This document shows, in pieces, positions 6,892-14,910 of a DNA stretch of 64,000 nucleotides. Below the pieces are notes generated by a model that saw only the letters and a list, made by a program, of their open reading frames with translations, had not been told where the DNA came from and did not search any database. A program made the translations under genes and the position numbers. The first letter of the stretch is position 1, and each line of letters starts with the position of its first letter. This stretch comes from Roseomonas genomospecies 6 (GTDB taxonomy: Bacteria > Pseudomonadota > Alphaproteobacteria > Azospirillales > Azospirillaceae). The stretch lies in NCBI RefSeq assembly GCF_008365375.1, contig NZ_QOKW01000004.1, positions 1 to 64,000 on the forward strand. The letters are read 5' to 3'.

Positions 6892-7114
6892 GGCGGAGCC
6901 TCCTGAAGCGGGGGTAAGGGGCGGCAGGCCCCACGAGCATGTTCACAGTTTTGCGAAGCAAAATCTGTGAACATATAGGCGAGACTGTCCAGATTTCTGA
7001 ACAACTCCGCCGACAACAAGTGTAGAACTGCCGGTAGCCGTGTGCAAGGCAGACGCCTTGTTTTCGGAGACACCTGCCGCATACCTTGGATTAGGTCTGC
7101 AACAAGGTGCCACC
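6892..7114. other. Candidate oriT / divergent promoter region
   Basis: This non-coding gap separates the relaxase operon from the divergent MobC-like gene, the usual place for an origin of transfer in MobA/MobL systems. It contains the large inverted repeat at 6939-6974 and a smaller one, CAAGGC (7045-7050) with GCCTTG (7055-7060) followed by TTTT. It is less GC-rich than its surroundings. The nic site cannot be set by eye. Confidence 0.5.
6939..6974. repeat. Long near-perfect inverted repeat in the candidate oriT
   Basis: ATGTTCACAGTTTTGC (6939-6954) and GCAAAATCTGTGAACAT (6958-6974) are reverse complements except for one extra base, with a three-base loop GAA. A 16-bp stem of this kind next to relaxase genes is a common oriT feature; it could also be a repressor site for the divergent promoters. 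Confidence 0.7.
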
Positions 7115-7447
7115 ATGACTTCAAAGATGTTGACAACTTCAGAAATAGAAGTTCGCCTGTCCGCCGCTCGCGAACGTGAACGCCGGGCGCGCGCGACGGC
7201 GGCACGGCTTCACCGTCAGCTTGTCGTCACGGACAGGCGGTTGGCCGCTCAGCAGAAAATCACGCTGGGGGCCGCTCTGCTGCGCTGCGTCGAGGCCGAG
7301 CCGCGTCACACGGACGCGCTGCGTCGGCTGCTCGCGCCCCACGTCACCCGCGAGTGCGACCGCAAGTGCCTGCATGGCACACCCTTCGCCGTGGACGAGC
7401 CGTCTCGCGTGGCGGGAGGCGATGGCGAGGCCGGGGGTGCTGCATGA
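7115..7447 (+). CDS. MobC/TraD-like mobilization accessory protein
   Basis: 110 residues from the ATG at 7115 (AAGG eight bases before). The N-terminal third is a basic helix (EVRLSAARERERRARATAAR), followed by QQKITLGAALLRCVEAEPRH, LRRLLAPHV and TRECDRKCL. This order, basic coiled coil, 'LGA-L' helix, then 'R-RD-' near the end, resembles the small accessory proteins encoded divergently from MobA/MobL relaxases, which help load the relaxase at oriT. The similarity is by pattern and moderate. The frame extends upstream to 7040, but that part would lie in the candidate oriT. The stop overlaps the next start (ATGA). Confidence 0.5.
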   Translation: MTSKMLTTSEIEVRLSAARERERRARATAARLHRQLVVTDRRLAAQQKITLGAALLRCVEAEPRHTDALRRLLAPHVTRECDRKCLHGTPFAVDEPSRVAGGDGEAGGAA

Positions 7448-8067
7448 CACCGATGCACGCGGGAGAACCTGGGAGGGGGGCGCCTGAGATGACGGCCCCA
7501 CCCTTCCCGTACCCGTGGCGGGGCGCGCCGCCGGGGGCGCATGTTGCGGCCATCATACGCTGGCTGCAACACCCCGCCGTGCGCGCGGAGTCCCTGCGGC
7601 GCGCGGTCAACTCCGGTCACGCCAACGATTGGCGTGACCTGTCGTCGGACGGGACTCCGTCGCGGTCGTGGCGCGGCGAGTGGGACGACAGCCCACGGCA
7701 GGCGCGGCGCTTGCGCGCGTATGTCGGCTGGCGGCTGGACCCGCGTCCGGAGCCCATGCCCCCAGCCGGGTTGGATGAGGTGGACGAGCGGCTGCTCGCA
7801 GCGATCAACGCCATGTCCGGGGCAGCAATGGCGGACACGCTCGACGCGCTGTGTCGCGCCGATCTGCGCGGCACGCTGGCCCGGCTGCGCGAGCGCGGCG
7901 ACGCCGTTCTCGCCGAGCGGCCGGGCCTGGGCGAGCCGGTCGCTGGACGGCCGGTCGCAGTGCGGCTGCGCTGCGATCCACCGGATGAGCCGCCACCCGT
8001 CGCCGACGACGTAACGCTCGCCCTCGGTGACGACGAATCGCCGCCCGCCCCACTGCCCGCCGCCTGA
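7444..8067 (+). CDS. Uncharacterised element protein
   Basis: 207 residues, beginning at an ATG (7444) that overlaps the previous stop by four bases. No family recognised. The middle is Trp/Arg rich (HANDWRDLSSDG, SWRGEWDDSPRQARRLRAYV), followed by a helical stretch LDEVDERLLAAINAMSGAAM and LCRADLRGTLARLRERGDAV, and the end is acidic and Pro rich. No signal peptide or membrane helix. It sits between the MobC-like gene and the DotA/TraY gene, 11 bases before the latter, in one rightward operon. Confidence 0.6.
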   Translation: MTPMHAGEPGRGAPEMTAPPFPYPWRGAPPGAHVAAIIRWLQHPAVRAESLRRAVNSGHANDWRDLSSDGTPSRSWRGEWDDSPRQARRLRAYVGWRLDPRPEPMPPAGLDEVDERLLAAINAMSGAAMADTLDALCRADLRGTLARLRERGDAVLAERPGLGEPVAGRPVAVRLRCDPPDEPPPVADDVTLALGDDESPPAPLPAA

Positions 8068-8078
8068 AGGCAGACATC

Positions 8079-10976
8079 ATGTCCCTGTTCGCCCGCTCCA
8101 CCCGCGCCATGGGCGCCACGCTCATCGCCACTGACGCCGTCAGCCGCGCCGTCGGATCGTCCCTCCACCTGCACGGCTGGGCGCTGGGCCGCTTGTGGCG
8201 CGCCGCGCGTGGCGAGATGCCGCCGGGGCCGCTGCCGCGCTGGATAGAGCGGCTGGCGACGCTGCCGGTGATCGGGAGGCTGTTCAAGCGCCGTCCGGTG
8301 ACGCTGGCGTGGTTGTGGCGCGTCTGGGCGGTCTACGTCATCGCGGCGACGTTGGCGGCCTGCACGGCGGTCCTGGCGGTCCCGGCAAACGCCTGGGGCG
8401 CTGCGCTCAGCGGGGCGGGCGTCACCGTCGCCGCTGCCGCGTTAGCTGCGCGGACTGGGATCGCGCACTGGCAGATGCGGACGGGGCGGCCGGGGTGCTG
8501 GACGGAGTGGTGGCGTGACGGTGCGCTCGTGCCGCCGTCGTCCGGCGGCGAGGAGGGGCGCGGGCTGGCGTCGTTGCTGGTGCTGCTCGCGGCCGGGATG
8601 GCGCTGTTGCCGTCGGTCGCCGTGGCGGCCGTGGTGGTCGCGGGCGTGACGCCGGACCCCGCGTTGCGCGCTGTCGAACTGCTGTACCCGACGGTGACTG
8701 CGACGCCGCTCACGCGGCTGGTCTCAGTGTTGGCCGGGCTGGCAGTCTCGCTGTCGGGCGCCGTGGCGGCCTACCAGTCGATTGCCGCGGTCAACCACGC
8801 GGCGGAGACGGGACAGAGCGCGCTGTCCGGCGCGACTGAGTACTACGGGTCGGGGGCGTTGGTCCGTGCGGTGATCGCGCTGGGCCTGCTGTTCCCTGCT
8901 ATGCCCTCGGGACTGACGGGCGGACACGTCGCGTATGCGCAGGTCGCACGGTGGTCCAGCGACACGGCATCGTCGCTGTGGTCGGGATTCGTGGCCGACG
9001 TGCTGGGCGTCCGCGAGGACGGCGCCGATGCCCGCCCGCCGACGGGCAGCCTGGGGATTCCGTCGCCCGTCGGCGGGCTGGCCCTGGCGGAACAAATCCT
9101 CACGAGTGAGACGTGTCACGCCTACCTGCGACTCTCGAATCAAGTGCGCCGCGAACTCGGGCTGCCAGGGCCGGGCCTGCCGACCGTAGCCCTGCCTCCA
9201 GCGCGCCCCGAGGTTGGCGGCGGCTCGGGCCAGCGCCCATTTTTTCTGTGGCATTACGGAAAGTGTGGTCACCTGATATTGCCGGGACCCGGAGGCGTCC
9301 CGGCGGCGACGGCGACCTTTAGACGGGACCGCGCGGAGGCCGTTTCCGCGCTGGTGGAGGCGATCAGGACAACCGATCTGGCTGACCGGATCGCTGGGGG
9401 CAGTATGGCGGGGTCCGGCACGACATGGCCGAAGGGCAAGTTGCTGGATCTGCTGGCAGGACCGGCGGCGGAGTACGATGCCGCTGCGCAAGCGGCGGCC
9501 GGACGGTACCTCGGCGCCCGAGACGCCGAGAGCCGCAAGGAAGTGGTTGAGGCGGCGCGTACGCAGGGGTGGACCTCGGCAGGCTCGCTGTGGCGCACTC
9601 TCGCGGCGGCGAGCGGCGAAGCCGTGACACTCGCGAGCGAGGCGCCTGTTCGCCGCGACCCGGACCCCGCCTTTTTTGAGGAGCTGACGCGGCACAGCAG
9701 CCGGGGTGAGGGCTGGCTGTATATCTCTGACAAACTGCACAAGCAGTGGATCGAGGAGTCCCGCATCCCAACGTTGACGCCCGCCGCGCTGGCGGCGCCG
9801 GGCGACGAGTCCGCGTCGGTCCTGGCTCAGCTGTTGAACCCGCTGACACGGCCGTTGCTGGAGAAGCTGACGACGTGGGCGCAGACCAGCGACGCCGACC
9901 CGTTGAAAGAGTCGATGAGTCTGGGGCACTGGATGGTCGGCTCCACCGACGCCGCATGGATCACAGGTGGCGTGGTAGCGATTGCTGCGGGCAACGGCGC
10001 CAGCAGCCTTGCCGGGCTACATGAAGCGTTCCGCTGGTTCGCCGACAAGGCACAACCATACCTGTGGTGGGCCTACGGTATCGGCGTAATCCACGCCTAC
10101 GTCCTTCCAATGATACCTTACATTTCTGTAGTATTCGCGGGCGTTAACTGGCTCATTTCGCTTGCCGAGATGCTGCTCGCGCTGCCCCTGCTGGCCCTGC
10201 TGGCGGCCCGTCTCGACGGCCGCGAACTCCTGCATGCGGCACTCAAACCCGGCCTAATTCTGGTCGCAAACACAATCGTCCTGCCGATCTACACGGTCGC
10301 CGCGCTGGCCTCGACGTACTACCTGCTGCCCATCGGGTTGCAGATGGTCAACGGCACCTTCTCGGCGGCTTTCATTGGCAGCCAGGGCGGGTTTACGATG
10401 GGCCTGGGCGGCATTCTGGCCGGGCTGACGCTGATGCTTTGGCTACAGTGGCAGGTTACTGTCCGGTTGCTTGGCATCGTTCCCGAAATCCCGAATAGGT
10501 TGCTGAGGTATTGGGGCAGCAGGGATGAGATCGCCGACGGCAAGGCCAGCGGCGCCGTGGTCGGTGCGGCGCTGGGCGCGGGCGGCGGGGGTGGCCGATC
10601 CAGCGGTGGCGGTGGTGGCGGTGGCGGTGGTGGCGGTGGTGGCCGAGGCAGACGGTCGCCGTCGAAGGTCCCCGGCGGTGGCGGTGGGCTGGGCATCCGG
10701 CCTGCTGGCGGCGGCAGCGTGTCGGGCATCAACACGGGCAACGCAGCGCGAGCGGGCGAGACAGCGGGCGACGACGGCGCTACCGGCTGGCACCGGCAGT
10801 CCGGCGGCTATGCCGCGCTGTCGGCTGGCGACAGCGCGGCGGCGGACGACGCATACGCGCGCTGGGCCGAGCGGCGGGCGGAAGAGGGAAAGGACGAGTG
10901 GTCGGTGGAAAAATACACCGACTACGTACAGGACAAGGCGGCGCGGCGCCGTGAGCGCGGCGGCGACGCTATCTAG
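8079..10976 (+). CDS. DotA/TraY-family polytopic membrane protein
   Basis: 965 residues. DotA (Dot/Icm secretion) and TraY (IncI-type conjugation) are inner-membrane proteins of type IVB systems. Here, hydrophobic helices lie at roughly residues 85-140, 165-190, 210-235 and 262-285, then a large soluble domain (about 330-640), then a helix cluster at about 675-830. The block HAYVLPMIPYISVVFAG followed by NWLISLAEMLLALPL is the family hallmark. The tail has a poly-Gly linker (about 834-857), a basic patch, and a charged end. It starts 11 bases after the previous gene with GAAGG before the ATG. No other type IVB genes are in the window, so its partner machine is unknown. Confidence 0.75.
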   Translation: MSLFARSTRAMGATLIATDAVSRAVGSSLHLHGWALGRLWRAARGEMPPGPLPRWIERLATLPVIGRLFKRRPVTLAWLWRVWAVYVIAATLAACTAVLAVPANAWGAALSGAGVTVAAAALAARTGIAHWQMRTGRPGCWTEWWRDGALVPPSSGGEEGRGLASLLVLLAAGMALLPSVAVAAVVVAGVTPDPALRAVELLYPTVTATPLTRLVSVLAGLAVSLSGAVAAYQSIAAVNHAAETGQSALSGATEYYGSGALVRAVIALGLLFPAMPSGLTGGHVAYAQVARWSSDTASSLWSGFVADVLGVREDGADARPPTGSLGIPSPVGGLALAEQILTSETCHAYLRLSNQVRRELGLPGPGLPTVALPPARPEVGGGSGQRPFFLWHYGKCGHLILPGPGGVPAATATFRRDRAEAVSALVEAIRTTDLADRIAGGSMAGSGTTWPKGKLLDLLAGPAAEYDAAAQAAAGRYLGARDAESRKEVVEAARTQGWTSAGSLWRTLAAASGEAVTLASEAPVRRDPDPAFFEELTRHSSRGEGWLYISDKLHKQWIEESRIPTLTPAALAAPGDESASVLAQLLNPLTRPLLEKLTTWAQTSDADPLKESMSLGHWMVGSTDAAWITGGVVAIAAGNGASSLAGLHEAFRWFADKAQPYLWWAYGIGVIHAYVLPMIPYISVVFAGVNWLISLAEMLLALPLLALLAARLDGRELLHAALKPGLILVANTIVLPIYTVAALASTYYLLPIGLQMVNGTFSAAFIGSQGGFTMGLGGILAGLTLMLWLQWQVTVRLLGIVPEIPNRLLRYWGSRDEIADGKASGAVVGAALGAGGGGGRSSGGGGGGGGGGGGGRGRRSPSKVPGGGGGLGIRPAGGGSVSGINTGNAARAGETAGDDGATGWHRQSGGYAALSAGDSAAADDAYARWAERRAEEGKDEWSVEKYTDYVQDKAARRRERGGDAI

Positions 10977-11302
10977 CGCTCTCCCTGCCCGGCCTGCTGA
11001 CGGACGCGAAAATCGGCGTGCCGCCCCGCGCGTAGCGCGGGGACAGGCACCCGGCGCGCAGGCCCGACGGGCCGAGCAGCGCGGCGGGTGAGCCGCGCCG
11101 ATACCCCATCAAGCGCCAACAAAATACAAAATCCTTGCTCTCAAGGATTTCGCAAGGAAAACTTCCTGTTAGTTTTCCTTGTCAACATAAATACTGCCGA
11201 TATTCCAAGGAAACTACAAAGTTTAGCAGAAAATGCGTTGACAGATACTTGCGGTGCTGTTAGCAATTTCGGGGTATTAACAACCGAAATCGAGGTATAA
11301 AA
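10977..11302. other. AT-rich island with stacked inverted repeats
   Basis: From about 11,100 the base composition drops sharply in GC compared with the flanks. I see three inverted repeats: ATCCTTG/CAAGGAT (11131-11148), CAAGGAAAAC/GTTTTCCTTG (11153-11181) and ATTTCGG/CCGAAAT (11266-11290), plus a further CCAAGGAAAC copy near 11204. TTGACA occurs at 11238-11243 and TATAAA just before the next gene. This looks like a regulatory or origin-type region. An open frame (11088-11300) covers it but is not convincing as a gene. Confidence 0.5.
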
Positions 11303-11572
11303 ATGGGTGTCATGATGACTGTGACGCGGGTGCTTGAGATTGGCCCGGTCGGCATTGTGGACGGGACACACAGCGAGGTCGGCCTCGCGGTGGTGGAGTA
11401 CGTCGTCGCCGGGCGCGCCTGCGGCCTGTCCGACGACGAGATCGAGGACGATCTCCTCGGTCGCTACGACTGGTACGACGACGCGCAGATCATCGGCGAC
11501 ACCGTCACGCTGTCGGCGTTCGACGACGGCGAGGGCTGGACGGGCTGGGGCGCCCACGGGGAGGCCGCCTGA
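11303..11572 (+). CDS. Small, very acidic protein
   Basis: 89 residues, with about 18 Asp/Glu against only three Arg and no Lys, giving a net charge near -15. Dense acidic blocks are LSDDEIEDDLLGRYDWYDD and SAFDDGEGW. There is no signal peptide or membrane helix. GAGGT lies 10 bases before the ATG. Its stop shares one base with the next start (TGATG). Small acidic proteins on mobile elements can mimic DNA and block restriction enzymes (Ocr, ArdA); the charge pattern allows that idea but no family signature was seen. Confidence 0.55.
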   Translation: MGVMMTVTRVLEIGPVGIVDGTHSEVGLAVVEYVVAGRACGLSDDEIEDDLLGRYDWYDDAQIIGDTVTLSAFDDGEGWTGWGAHGEAA

Positions 11573-11739
11573 TGGGGATCGTCCTCTTTGCAATCAACCT
11601 TGCCGTCATCCCCCTGGCCGCCTGGAAGATGATCGCCAACGGCCCGGACCGGCCGCGCGCAATTGCCTGGGCGGCCGTGCTGCTTGCGTCGCTAATCGTT
11701 ATGGCGCTGGTCAGCTTCCCGCTGGTCATGGCCCGCTGA
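11572..11739 (+). CDS. Small two-helix membrane protein, 55 residues
   Basis: The ATG at 11572 overlaps the previous stop by one base. The 55-residue product has two predicted membrane helices, MGIVLFAINLAVIPLAAW (1-18) and AVLLASLIVMALVSFPLV (35-52), joined by a short basic loop (MIANGPDRPRA). The stop is TGA at 11737-11739. Tight coupling to the acidic protein suggests joint expression. No function can be assigned. Confidence 0.6.
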   Translation: MGIVLFAINLAVIPLAAWKMIANGPDRPRAIAWAAVLLASLIVMALVSFPLVMAR

Positions 11740-11784
11740 CCGGGGCTCCACCGGAAAGAAATCTTGCCTGCTGGGCTCTCGCTG

Positions 11785-12726
11785 ATGTCAAAGAATCTTT
11801 CCCTTGGTGCCGCCCTTCGCGCGCGGCGTCAGGCGCTCGGGCTGACCCTGGCCGCCGTCGGCGCGCGTGCTGGGGTGTCGCGGCCGACTGTGGCAGGTCT
11901 TGAACGCGATCAGGGTCAGCGCCGCAGCCTGGATGCGGTCGCTGCGGCGCTGGGGCTGCGGCTCGTCGTCGGCTCGGGCGGGCTGGCGACGGTACGGCAG
12001 CGGCGAGGCTGGTCCGTGCCGACGGTGGCGACGAGGACAGGGCTTAGTGCGCCGACCGTCCGGCTGATCGAGGCGGGGGGTGGCGGGCGTGTCGAGAGCC
12101 TACTCGCACTGGCGGCGGCCGTCGGCGCTCGGCTTCGGCTGGTCGAAGCCGAGGCGGCGTTCTACGCCCCCGGCGGCGCGGGCGTGTCGAGTGCGCGGGA
12201 CGGGACGGGCAAAGACGAGTGGTGGACGCCGCCCGACCTGCTGACGACGATCCAGGCGGCGTTGGGCGTCGGCGAACGCTGGGACCTGGACCCGTGCAGC
12301 CCCGGCGCTGCCGTGTCGCACGTCCCGGCGGTGCGGCACGTTATGGCCGCTGAGGACTCGTTGTCGCTGCCGATGTGGGGCACGGCCGGGGACACGGCGT
12401 TTGTCAATCCGCCGTTCTCAGCGGTCGGCGCGTTCGCCGCGCGCTGCGCCGACGAAGCTGGGCGCGGGCTGCGGCTCGTCCTGCTTGTCCCCGCCCGGCC
12501 GGGGGCGCGGTGGTGGAGAGAGTGCGTGGTCGGCGACGGTGCCACCGACGTGGTGTTCCTGGGAAGGCGGCTGGCGTTCGGCGGGCCGTCCGGCCCGCGC
12601 GGTCCGGCGCCGTTCGACGTGGCGCTCGTCTGCTGGGGCTGGTCGGAGGGGGCGGCTGACCGGCTGGCGGCGGCGCTGCCCGGCGCCTGGGCGATGCCCG
12701 CGCGGCGGGTGGCGCTGGCGGCATAG
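11785..12726 (+). CDS. Double-HTH / Dam-type DNA N6-adenine methyltransferase fusion
   Basis: 313 residues. Residues 6-60 are an XRE-type helix-turn-helix (LGAALRARRQALGLTLAAVG, VSRPTVAGLERD). A second, similar one spans about 68-118 (RQRRGWSVPTVATRTGLSAP, TVRLIEAG). The rest is a phage-type Dam domain: DEWWTPPDLL (144-153), WDLDP (166-170), the catalytic NPPF at 208-211 and a late ALVCWGW strand. Such enzymes methylate adenine and protect mobile DNA from restriction. Two tandem HTHs in front are unusual and may give sequence targeting or autoregulation. A TTG at 11764, preceded by GGAAAG, could be the true start and would add seven residues. Confidence 0.75.
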   Translation: MSKNLSLGAALRARRQALGLTLAAVGARAGVSRPTVAGLERDQGQRRSLDAVAAALGLRLVVGSGGLATVRQRRGWSVPTVATRTGLSAPTVRLIEAGGGGRVESLLALAAAVGARLRLVEAEAAFYAPGGAGVSSARDGTGKDEWWTPPDLLTTIQAALGVGERWDLDPCSPGAAVSHVPAVRHVMAAEDSLSLPMWGTAGDTAFVNPPFSAVGAFAARCADEAGRGLRLVLLVPARPGARWWRECVVGDGATDVVFLGRRLAFGGPSGPRGPAPFDVALVCWGWSEGAADRLAAALPGAWAMPARRVALAA

Positions 12727-12758
12727 CCAATACCGTCAAACATAAGGGGTGCAACAAA

Positions 12759-13172
12759 ATGGGCATTACGAACGACGGGACGCTTGACTGGCTCGACCGG
12801 CTCTTGGCCGACCTTCACAGCCCCGGCAACCGCCCCCAGACTGAGGCGGTGACGTGGCGCACGAGCGATACGTCGGTACTGATCTCTGCGAGTCTGTGGG
12901 AGGCGGCGGCGTGGGGAGTGGCCGTTGCCGCCGCGTGGCCGATCATCGTCCGGTCTGACCGCCCCACGGTCATCGTGACCAGCGGCGAGACGGAGGCGAT
13001 GCCCCGCGAAATCGTCGTCAAGGCCACGGCGGCGCCGTGGCTCGGGCGCACACCCACCTTGCACGTCATGACCTGCGCGGAGGCGGGTTCCGACGCGGTG
13101 GATGAATGGGCTGCCGAAATGCCGCTCGCGGCGGTATTGGCGATGGCCCGCTACGACGAGCCTGAAGCGTAG
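12759..13172 (+). CDS. Uncharacterised small protein
   Basis: 137 residues with AAGGGG before the ATG. It opens TNDGTLDWLDRLLADLH, has a hydrophobic but short stretch (AAAWGVAVAAAWPIIV, about residues 47-63) that is probably a buried helix, and ends acidic. I recognise no family. It lies 32 bases after the methyltransferase fusion and 175 bases before the resolvase, whose res-like site follows it. Confidence 0.55.
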   Translation: MGITNDGTLDWLDRLLADLHSPGNRPQTEAVTWRTSDTSVLISASLWEAAAWGVAVAAAWPIIVRSDRPTVIVTSGETEAMPREIVVKATAAPWLGRTPTLHVMTCAEAGSDAVDEWAAEMPLAAVLAMARYDEPEA

Positions 13173-13265
13173 TCGAGCGCGTGGCGGTGGACGGGGGAAG
13201 ACCAGCGGGACGCCGTCCCGCTGGGGCCTGCTCCTGTGGGACAGTCTGGTGCCTTGCAAGATTCC

Positions 13266-13332
13266 GTCTCAATGATGTTGGCAGCAGGCTTTTGAGACAC
13301 TCGTCTCTCAGCCTTAATGATGTATGTGAGAC
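13266..13332. promoter_or_regulatory. Resolvase res-like site
   Basis: Two inverted-repeat subsites lie just upstream of the resolvase gene: GTCTCAA (13266-13272) with TTGAGAC (13292-13298), and GTCTCTCA (13303-13310) with TGTGAGAC (13325-13332). Each also holds AATGATGT as a direct repeat 45 bases apart (13271 and 13316). Paired 30-33 bp palindromes beside a resolvase gene are the usual layout of res subsites, and they would also let the enzyme repress its own promoter. Confidence 0.65.
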
Positions 13333-13346
13333 AAAGGGGCTGACAG

Positions 13347-13910
13347 ATGCTTGTTGGGTACGGGCGCACCTCCACCCTCGACCAAGAGGCCGGTTTCCTG
13401 GCGCAGCTACGCGACCTTGAGGTGGCCGGATGTGAGAGGGTGTTCCGCGAACAGGTATCGTCGGTCGATGTCGCTGCGCGCGCCCAGCTTGCGGCAGCGC
13501 TGGACTTCGTTCGGGATGGCGACACGCTCGTGGTGACGAAGCTGGATCGCCTTGCCCGGTCTGTGGCCCATCTGCTGGAGATCGTCGCCGTCCTGGAGCG
13601 CAAGGGCGTCGCCCTGCGCATCCTCGGTCTAGGCATCGACACCGGCACGCCAACCGGGAAGTTGATGCTGACGGTCATGGGCGGGATCGCCGAGTTCGAG
13701 AGGGCTATCATGCTCGAACGCCAGCGCGAAGGCATTGCCAAGGCGAAGGCGGACGGGAAATATCGCGGTCGGGCGCCAACGGCGCGGGCGAAGGCCGGGG
13801 AGATCCACCGACTACACGGTGAGGGCGTTGGCCCGGCCGAAATCGCTCGGCGGCTCGGCATCGCTCGGGCGTCTGTGTACCGTGTACTCACTGCGGAGAA
13901 GGTTGCGTGA
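13347..13910 (+). CDS. Serine recombinase (resolvase/invertase family)
   Basis: 187 residues, the normal length of Tn3/Hin-type resolvases. The nucleophile is Ser9 in GYGRTSTLDQ, and the conserved Arg cluster is in VTKLDRLARS (about 64-73). The E-helix region LTVMGGIAEFERAIMLERQREG and a C-terminal HTH_7 (GPAEIARRLGIARASVYRVL) complete the fold. It would resolve plasmid or cointegrate dimers at the adjacent res-like site. GGGGCTGAC precedes the ATG. The final codons overlap the next gene start (GTGA), tying that gene to resolvase expression. Confidence 0.9.
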   Translation: MLVGYGRTSTLDQEAGFLAQLRDLEVAGCERVFREQVSSVDVAARAQLAAALDFVRDGDTLVVTKLDRLARSVAHLLEIVAVLERKGVALRILGLGIDTGTPTGKLMLTVMGGIAEFERAIMLERQREGIAKAKADGKYRGRAPTARAKAGEIHRLHGEGVGPAEIARRLGIARASVYRVLTAEKVA

Positions 13911-14782
13911 ACGCCGAAAAGAAAGCGGCGCCGACCATGAGGGTCCGCCTGATGTCTCCTCTCGGGCGGTACCCAGCAGTCACCGTCGCATCCGGGACCG
14001 CAAAGCTGTTGGTGGACGACGGTCTCATTTTCACGGCGATGCCCGTTCACCCGTGGGAACACCATGGCTTCGAAGCATACTCCGAGGTCGAGTATCTGGC
14101 GTTCGAGGAGATCCGCTTCCTTGCCGCGCTGGCCCTGTCAATGCATCCGGATCATGGCATGGTCTATGCCTACCCTATGCGGCCATCCCTGGAGCTGCCT
14201 GTGGCCGAAGCGTGGGGCGGCGCACAGATCGCGGGGGCAGCACAAGGATGCTTGGATGCCGTGGTATCGGCGGAACGAACATGGCCTCGTGGCCGGGTAA
14301 TGCCGCCGAAGGCTGGTGGGCCACCGTACGAGGTCCATGAGCATCCACTGGACCTCGATCTTCTCGATAGGCTCATGGGCTCCATCAGTCTGCGCGACCA
14401 CCTGCTGCTCAGTGGGCTGAACTCCTTCATCAAAGCCGACATGCTCTGGCAGGGCGATGTCGGTGAAGCTGCCATTCAATCGCTCTTCGTCGCCATGGAG
14501 GTCTCGTTCCAACTGGTCCTGCGTGTGCTGAAGGCGCACGGAAACCCGAACCCGACGGCCGACGACGCAGGCGCCTTCATCGACGAGACGTTCAACCCCG
14601 GCATCGACACCGGCCGGTACTTCGAGGAGTTCTACCGCACCCGCATTATGTCGATGCACCCTCACAGCCGCTTGGGGACCTTCGCACTCGCTCCTCTTCA
14701 GGCAGACGACTACTACTTCCTACGCCATGCGCTGAACGAAGTGTTCGTCTTCCTGATTACCGGGAGCAAGTCAGTGCCTTGA
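13907..14782 (+). CDS. HEPN-like protein translationally coupled to the resolvase
   Basis: 291 residues from a GTG overlapping the resolvase stop. Residues 1-130 are a mixed region of unknown type. Residues about 160-285 are all-helical: RDHLLLSGLNSFIKADML, FVAMEVSFQLVLRVLKAHG, then FYRTRIMSMHPHSRLG with R246-x4-H251, and a closing DDYYFLRHALNEVFVFLITG helix. HEPN domains have such a helical bundle with an R-x4-6-H RNase motif and are common in defence and toxin systems. I infer an ApeA-like HEPN fold. The active-site fit is plausible but unproven; no partner antitoxin was seen. Confidence 0.5.
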   Translation: MNAEKKAAPTMRVRLMSPLGRYPAVTVASGTAKLLVDDGLIFTAMPVHPWEHHGFEAYSEVEYLAFEEIRFLAALALSMHPDHGMVYAYPMRPSLELPVAEAWGGAQIAGAAQGCLDAVVSAERTWPRGRVMPPKAGGPPYEVHEHPLDLDLLDRLMGSISLRDHLLLSGLNSFIKADMLWQGDVGEAAIQSLFVAMEVSFQLVLRVLKAHGNPNPTADDAGAFIDETFNPGIDTGRYFEEFYRTRIMSMHPHSRLGTFALAPLQADDYYFLRHALNEVFVFLITGSKSVP

Positions 14783-14910
14783 CCGCGCTCGCGCCATGGC
14801 TTTCATCCGCGCCGTCGCGAAGGCGAGGCCGGGTCACGGTCTTCTCGTTCCCCGCCGTCAAGCGATGTTTTACAGAGATTTTGATGTTGTTCTTGTGACC
14901 GTCGGCGAGG

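Noticed and set aside
11088..11300. 70-codon open frame across the AT-rich island
   Set aside because: It runs through stacked inverted repeats, its composition differs from every gene around it, and no good ribosome binding site or family feature is seen. Its end (LTTEIEV) resembles part of the MobC-like protein (LTTSEIEV), but the match is too short to mean anything.
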